Shown piece by piece: positions 58,035 through 64,000 of a stretch of DNA of 64,000 bases. The position numbers and the translations under genes were made by a program. The DNA comes from Kryptolebias marmoratus. Taxonomy: Eukaryota; Chordata; Actinopteri; Cyprinodontiformes; Rivulidae. The DNA is taken from positions 7,466,134-7,530,133 of the forward strand of contig NC_051436.1 of NCBI RefSeq assembly GCF_001649575.2, in the 5' to 3' direction. Under the pieces are notes generated by a model that was not told the DNA's origin, did not search any database, and saw only the letters and a list, made by a program, of their open reading frames with translations. The first letter of the stretch is position 1, and every line of letters starts with the position of its first letter.

Positions 58035-59443
58035 CCCGGCTCTGTGGCGCCCGCTGTCCGTCACAAAGAGGAACTTCTTATACCTCACTGTTGTTTCTCG
58101 CTCCTTCGACAACGAGACTACCAGAAGTTTTACGCTCTGCCCGAGAGCATCTGAGAATATATAGACCTGCATCGGTAGAAATGAATATATTAAAAATAAA
58201 GTTTACATGAACACGGCTGCTGAAGAGCTGGGAAAGAGACATTCGGTTCTGAGAAAAGCCAGTGGATTCTCAGAAGCTGGTTTAATGCACTCTACTGCTA
58301 TACAACCAGTGAAAGAAGGAAGGACTTTTAGGATTTCTTTTTCTCCAAGTACTACAATACCCATAATTCTTTTTGGGGTGAAGACATGCAGCTTGTTCAG
58401 CCAGATTTTGTTTTCTTTGCTGTTGATTTTTACCTCTTTTTTTTTTTTTTTTTTAAGTCTGGCGTTTGGATCTGGTGTTACATTACAAACAAGAATATAG
58501 GGAATTGTACCTTGGAGGTAAAAACTTGTGAAGGTAATATTGTTGTCTACATTTTCTTTTAAAATGTAGCTGTGCATTTACAAATACTATAAAAAAAGGA
58601 ATATTTTTTATTTTATGTACATATCAAAGTTCTTTATTTGTTACAGCTATGCACTGTAAAACGCAGCCTTTTTTTAAAAAAGAAAAAGAAAATTTCTTAA
58701 TTCCGAATGTTGATCTGTAGTAATTACAATACTGTAAAACATATTGTACACCTACATGATGTTTGAAAGACATGATATGATTGTAAAAAAAATAATAATA
58801 AGACAAAAAAGTAAAGACATTGCTCATTTTGCAGGAGCATGTAAACAAGTCCTTTTTTAAGTTATTTTGTTGGGGGAAAAAAGTCAACCATGTATAGTTT
58901 TCTCTGTTGATAATCAGTGTTTTGCTTATACAGCCAGTGTAAAATACATTTTTAAACACGTTTTTCATGATTGTATAAAAAAAGACCCCATTTTTAAAAA
59001 TTATTTATCATGACTTAATTGTTTTCTGAAAGAATATATTAATTTTATTTTCTTTTTAAAGTTTCTGTGATTGCATTAAACCAACATTTAAGATGTTCAA
59101 ATCAGCACAGACATATCTATGTATTTATTTTAAGATTTTAATCAAAATATATACATATATATTTATGGACTCCATTTTACATGGTGTACCTCATAATTTT
59201 TTTTTCCTATTTATGTTGGGACATTTGATTTGTGTTATTTAATTTTCAATCACGAGACAGGGTGTACAGTAAACGGTTTGGTGGGGATGATTTTACCTTC
59301 TATGCCTTCCAAAACAATCAAAACATTCAGCTAATCGATCTAACAGACTTTTTTTGTTTTGTTTTGGTCATCTGTCTCCAATTTCAAATGGATCTGCTGT
59401 AAAAGACTGGAGGAGTTTCCATAACTTACACCAAACATGAAGC

Positions 59444-59449
59444 AATAAA
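59444..59449 (+). terminator. candidate proximal polyadenylation signal AATAAA
   Basis: AGCAATAAAATGATTTTGCA followed by T-rich DNA (59465-59488). Use would give a 3'UTR of about 1.4 kb. Confidence 0.35.
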
Positions 59450-60882
59450 ATGATTTTGCAGGATTTTTTATTTTTTTATTTTTTTTTGTGCAACTGTATA
59501 AATATCATCATCACTCCACTCATGCTTGATTGTTTGAATGCCAAACAAAAGTTTACAGTTTCCTTTTTTCTGAACTTTTTAAAAAAATCTTGTATTTGAT
59601 GTAAAAAAAAAAAGAATATATAGATATATAGATATATATATATATATATACCACTGATATTATTCACAGTAATACAAGAACATAAATAACAGTGATAATA
59701 TTAATGAAAGAAAAAAGTATATAAAAAGCAATAAATTATTTTTCAGAGTTGTATTTTAGCTTCTAATGTTGTGTGATTTTTATTTTATTTTCCTTTTTTT
59801 TCCTTTTTTTTTTTTGGACTTGACCCATTACCCAGTCGCTGGTTGTTGGGATGATTCCAGTAAAGTAAAGTCCATTTCATCACTACATGACGTGAGGTGA
59901 ATGTTGCACGTAGTGATCCCACCTGCTCGTCCCTTTAAGATGTATATTGGAGTCTGTGTGATTGTAACACACACATGTTGTGACATCTGTGCAAACGTGA
60001 CTGATTCTTAACTCCAACCTGTGTGTGAAACTGTCAAGTCCAAACTGATTGTTGTGTAGTGCATGGCTGTTTATGGGACGGCGTTCGATTACAGCCCCAA
60101 CTACTTTGAATTTCCTAGCGGGCAAATTTTAACTGACATTTTGGCTTCCGCGTCCTGTCGACTCCTCCCCCCCTCCAAGTCCAGATTTCACAGCACCGCC
60201 AACATGACATAAAAGGTAACCTTGCGGTTTCTGGTTCAATTAATATCCTGTTTTTAGCGCGAGCCAAGTAATGAGAGAAGCAGCTACAAAAGCTCTGCTG
60301 ATCATAGGCTTGCTAGTTTGTGAAGACAAAAAAAGGGGTTTTGTGAAGCAAGAAAACAAAAATTGGTTAAAAAAAAGAACCTTTACCTGTTTATTACATA
60401 GTTTTTCTTCCTAATTTTTGCTGTTTGTATAGCGTTTGGGTAATGGTGTCGTGTCCCATTTGATAGATGTGGCTTTAATCATTGTAATAAAAAAAGAATA
60501 AGCTTTGTAAATTGCCTCCAGTAGCAATATATTATAACACCTCCTGGTTCAAATTTCAACTTGGGCGGACTTTTTAATAATATGAACTGTTGAGTATGTT
60601 GCCACTGCTTAAACATTTGTTGGGTAATCATGTTTCTTTTGGAAGGACAAAATGTTTTTTTTTTGGTAAATGTGTGTGTTTGTGTGTGTGTTTGTGTGAG
60701 AGAGAGATGTGTGTTTCAGGGAATGTGGGGTGGGGGTTGTTGCTCTGGATTGTTACCTGTCTGTGTCCTATCCACGTTGCCTTCTGCCAGGTCCTTACCA
60801 ATGCCTTTGTGGTTCTACCTATTGTACTACTTTCTTGTGAATTTTATTTTTTATGTGCAATTCTCATCAGCCTCACCATGCC

Positions 60883-60888
60883 AATAAA
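60883..60888 (+). terminator. candidate distal polyadenylation signal AATAAA
   Basis: CCAATAAAGG followed within about 10 nt by a GTGTTTG stretch and then A-rich DNA. Best of five AATAAA copies after the stop because of its downstream GU-rich element, but usage is not shown by the sequence. Confidence 0.4.
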
Positions 60889-61348
60889 GGGAAATGTGTT
60901 TGAAAAACAAAAAAAAACAAAAAACTAAACAGGCTTATCCTTTAGTGGCTTTTACATTTTCTATCTTCATATGATAAAAGGTATCTGCATCAAGCATCGT
61001 TGTACAAATTTCACTCAGGCTTTATCCCCATTTGCACCGACTCATTCACATTTTTAGTGACAAAAACAGATTTTGACGGACATTTCTCATGGTGGTGATT
61101 TTTAAAACCTAATTTTTGGTGAGCTTTTTTTCCCTAGAAAATAAAAACGGTGGAGCTGTTTTTACGACTTTTTGGACACCTGTCTTAATTTATCCATCAA
61201 ATTTCGATCATGTGCTGAAAAGAATAACTGAGATAAAACAATAAACAATGTAAAAAAATAAATAAATAAAAAAGGGCTACAATTCTTTTGAGGAAACATT
61301 TAGCCAAGCTAAAAATGTATTTGATATGTCACTGATGTGGACATTCTC

Positions 61349-61361
61349 GCCACCTAGTGGC
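61349..61361. promoter_or_regulatory. CTCF-like palindromic core GCCACCTAGTGGC
   Basis: Read on the minus strand it is GCCACTAGGTGGC, which fits the CTCF core CCASYAGRKGGC at every position. It lies about 0.5 kb beyond the distal polyA candidate, a place where a boundary could sit. Similar strings also occur by descent in fish repeats, so binding is unproven. Confidence 0.35.
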
Positions 61362-61864
61362 ACAACATTGGTATTTTTAATGTTTTTGTTTGAATTCTGG
61401 AGTTATGTGGATATTTTTTCCTATAAACAAAGAAAAATATTTATGTTAAAGAAAACATTCAAAGTAGTCATTCAATAAAGAGCATCACACAAACACATTG
61501 TTCTCTAGTCAAGTCTGAAATAAGCATGGAGGCAGTTGTACAAACACTGTAGGTAAAATACCTTAAAATCTCTGAACTCTGAGGGTATTATTAACAAACA
61601 CTCCTGTTTAGTTCCTCCTCTTTGTCAGTAAATGTGAAGTCAGAGATTTTCTTTGACAATCTAACAGATTCATGCAGCATTCAAGCTGCAGCAGCAAAAA
61701 AAATAAAAAAAATAAAAAAGCTACTTTCCAGATTCAGTTTAAATCTCCAAGAAACCAACGCCAGTTTGTAGCCCATGTGTTTGACCTTATCCCCTGCTCT
61801 TGGCTCTACATCTAAAGCACATTCAGTTTATATCTGAAAGAATCCAAATGCCAAAGTGATGGTA

Positions 61865-61935
61865 ATGTATAGGTTTATAAAATACCGCTATGAAATATTT
61901 GAGTTTGGAGTTGTTTTATAAGACTGCAGCAATCC
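61865..61935. mobile_element. R2 element, internal fragment
   Basis: GGTTTATAAAATACC, CTATGAAAT and TTTGGAGTTGTTTTA match the central part of the other copies. Confidence 0.6.
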
Positions 61936-63856
61936 ATTTAAGTCTTATCTCCCCCTCCTAGGCTCACTTTGCAACTGAGTCTTAAATGAAAGGTAAATAA
62001 TAAAGAACAATGACACAATCCCATCCTCAGAACATCTGTCTCTCCGGAGTGTCTATCTGAAAAAATTAACTCTGCCTAATTCAGTGTCATTTGCCTCTTT
62101 GAAATTCACCTGCGAGAGAACACCACAGTCTTTGTGCCCACAATTTGACTCCACATCGAGAGCATGGAAGTTAATTAAAAAAGTTGGAGGGAACAATTTC
62201 ATTACCACGATGGAGAGCTATAGCAACTTGATGGTGCGCTTGATATTCTGTGGGGCTTCATTATGGCGATAATGACCCCCACTTTTTCTCCCCCCTCTAT
62301 AACCCGCATATTCCAGCCTGGAAGCTGGGATCACATCCGGAGCCTCCACTGTGTCCTTTTTCTACAGGTGCAAAGAGAAATATGGGAAGAATGTACATTA
62401 AACTTTAAGGTTGGGGGTCTGATTGTGTTTTTTATTAAGGCCGCTGTTTAGCCCCAGAGAAGAGAGCGTCTGGCTTTCATTTCAGCTTGGCTGCTGAATT
62501 GTGGCAGGAGGTCTCCCTCTGTTTGCCCTTTCCACAGAATGAAACTGTCCCTGGAAATCCTTATGGTCCCCATTGCCCCCCACCCCACCTCTCCCTTCTT
62601 TCCATCATGATAGGTTACCTTTTTTATCTGTTATGTGTCTTTTTTATTTTTAACCAGTAGATAAGCAGCTATCTCTTCTCCAGTTGGAAGTAAGTGGAGA
62701 TAATACGGTTTGATGGGGTCGGGCTCTCTGTGGGACAAACACTGAAATGTTGCTGCTGCTGAGTTTTGCATCTCTATATTTTCTTTGGCATCTAACTGCA
62801 GCTGCATCGTTGGATGCTGAGGAAATCCTCAAAATGGCACTGATTATACAGCCTTAGTTTCCAGCACTGTGACAAGAATCTGTAAATGTTTGCGTTTCAG
62901 CGGCCAGGCAGTTGAGAGCAACGTAAAAATGAAAAGCCTGCTCAGTTCCGACAGCTTTTTCATGAAGATATCCTCTTTCAGAGGCATTGTTCCCCCTCAT
63001 GTCTGTCTCAGTATTATGTAAGCAAGGCAAGGTGTGGGGGGGAGGAAAAGAAAAATCAGACTTTTTGGTAATAAGATTAAACTAGCGGAGCCTGGTTAAT
63101 TAAAACCCGCAGGGTGGAACATGAGGAACCCTACTGGTACTTTACTATAAAGATTTCTGAATTCTTAAATTTCTGCTTGCTAGAAGATTTCCTATTTAAA
63201 TATTCCAGTTTCTTCTTTATATATAAAAACGCAGCATTTATGATGTTGAATTAACATTTATAAAAGATTCTATTTCAATAATTAAAATTAGCTGACACTT
63301 GTGTCTGACTAAAAGGCAGGCAGAGAGAATATTGATAAGATTACCAATTGCCAAAAACAGATAAAAAAATAAAAGTTTGTGACAATGACAAAAAAGAAAT
63401 GAATAAATCTAATAATAATAATAAAAAGATATATATATAAATATATATATATGTTAATGTGTATAATAATAATAATAAATTGTACATAATAACAAACCAT
63501 TCAAGGACTCCAGTGGTATAGCGCTATGTCAGTGACATCCTGTGTTCACGTGTCTTACCCCTCCTGAAACAACAATCTGGTACAGCATCAACAAGACAAT
63601 GCCTGCCAAATTATGAACCAATTGCTGGGTTCAACTCAGGTATTAACTTCAATCCAAATCTCAGGGGTCAGTTACAACAGCTGTGGGTTGACTTGCCACA
63701 GAAGATATTACAATACCTGTATTACTGTTCCACACCAGCCATCATTGTGAGTTTTCCCTTGTATCCCTGCCTGAGGGGATGCCACGCCCTACAAACATGG
63801 GAGCAGCAGTGTCTATGTGCCACCAATTCCATTATCTTTTAGATTTAATGTTATCA

Positions 63857-64000
63857 ATCAATCAATCAATCAAATTTTATTTGTATAGCACATTTCAGCA
63901 GCAAGGCATTTCAAGGTGCTTTACATAATTAAAAAACAAAATAAAAACAGCATGTGACAATGAATAAACAGTAAGAAAGAGACAAACATCAAAAACCCGC
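63857..64000 (-). mobile_element. common teleost dispersed repeat with (ATCA)n edge, cut by window end
   Basis: Four to five ATCA units followed by AAATTTTATTTGTATAGCACATTTCAGCA and AAGGCATTTCAAGGTGCTTTACAT, a string seen in many fish genomes; on the minus strand it would end in (TGAT)n, as a retroposon tail. The element continues outside the window. Confidence 0.65.

Larger units (their letters stand above)
58035..60888 (+). other. ppargc1a: ppargc1a 3' untranslated region (end uncertain)
   Basis: AT-rich sequence after the stop with several AATAAA signals: 58195-58200, 59444-59449, 59730-59735, 60486-60491 and 60883-60888. The last has a T/G-rich stretch upstream and GTGTTTG downstream, so it is a plausible distal end. 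Mammalian PPARGC1A also has a long 3'UTR of several kb. ATTTA motifs and a Pumilio-type TGTACATA (58616-58623) are present. The (TA)n run at 59619-59650 would be transcribed. The end site is inferred. Confidence 0.6.
60889..63850. other. 3' flank, non-coding
   Basis: AT-rich DNA with A-rich and (TAA)n/(TA)n runs (63409-63475), an R2 repeat fragment (about 61865-61930), a CTCF-like palindrome (61349-61361) and a candidate conserved block (62040-62280). No further gene recognised. Confidence 0.65.

Noticed and set aside
1..64000. tRNA, rRNA, CRISPR array or bacterial operon features
   Set aside because: None seen; the tRNA-like B-boxes at 45.67 and 48.64 kb belong to SINEs.

Overview
The window is vertebrate, most likely teleost (percomorph-type) nuclear DNA. 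It has long AT-rich introns, CA/TG microsatellites, Tc1-like and MITE-like transposons and fish-type SINE tails. One protein gene is recognisable on the + strand: ppargc1a, which encodes PGC-1alpha. I could place all 13 coding exons (ATG 14165, stop 58032-58034). Splice phases agree throughout, and the short form adds up to 2,823 nt, or 940 codons plus a stop. Human PGC-1alpha is 798 aa. No second gene is seen.

Layout: 1-13.9 kb is upstream DNA with repeats. At 13.86-14.21 kb lie a GC-rich proximal promoter, a 5'UTR resembling the mammalian one, and exon 1. Introns 1 and 2 (2.8 and 16.7 kb) are repeat-rich. Exons 2 and 3 carry the activation domain, and exon 4 the LKKLL nuclear-receptor box. 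Exon 5 carries the LLKYL box and a fish-type Ser/Gln-rich insertion. Exons 6-7 carry the TPESP and repression region. Exon 8 is large, with the HCF-1 motif DHDY and the start of the RS region. Exons 9-13 carry the RS tail, the RRM and the C-terminus. The 3'UTR runs from 58035 to perhaps 60.9 kb, followed by about 3 kb of flank.

The most interesting observation is in exon 5. Beyond the mammal-like donor (38780) the reading frame stays open for 356 more codons. A second donor at 39740 has the same phase and would add exactly 320 codons. The extra peptide contains [11 protein letters not shown], an LSQLL nuclear-receptor box and a KKEVRR motif in the order I recall from PGC-1beta, where the counterparts are LIRYMHTYCLP, LRELL and KREVRR. 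I infer that this fish gene retains a long exon 5 encoding the PGC-1beta-like central region absent from mammalian PGC-1alpha, with a short/long splice choice.

Other points: an in-frame stop directly after exon 6 that could make an N-terminal isoform; loss of the Thr equivalent to the AMPK site T177; a conserved M-box and TATA-like element; and several dispersed repeat families, including one foldback element with a SINE nested in it.
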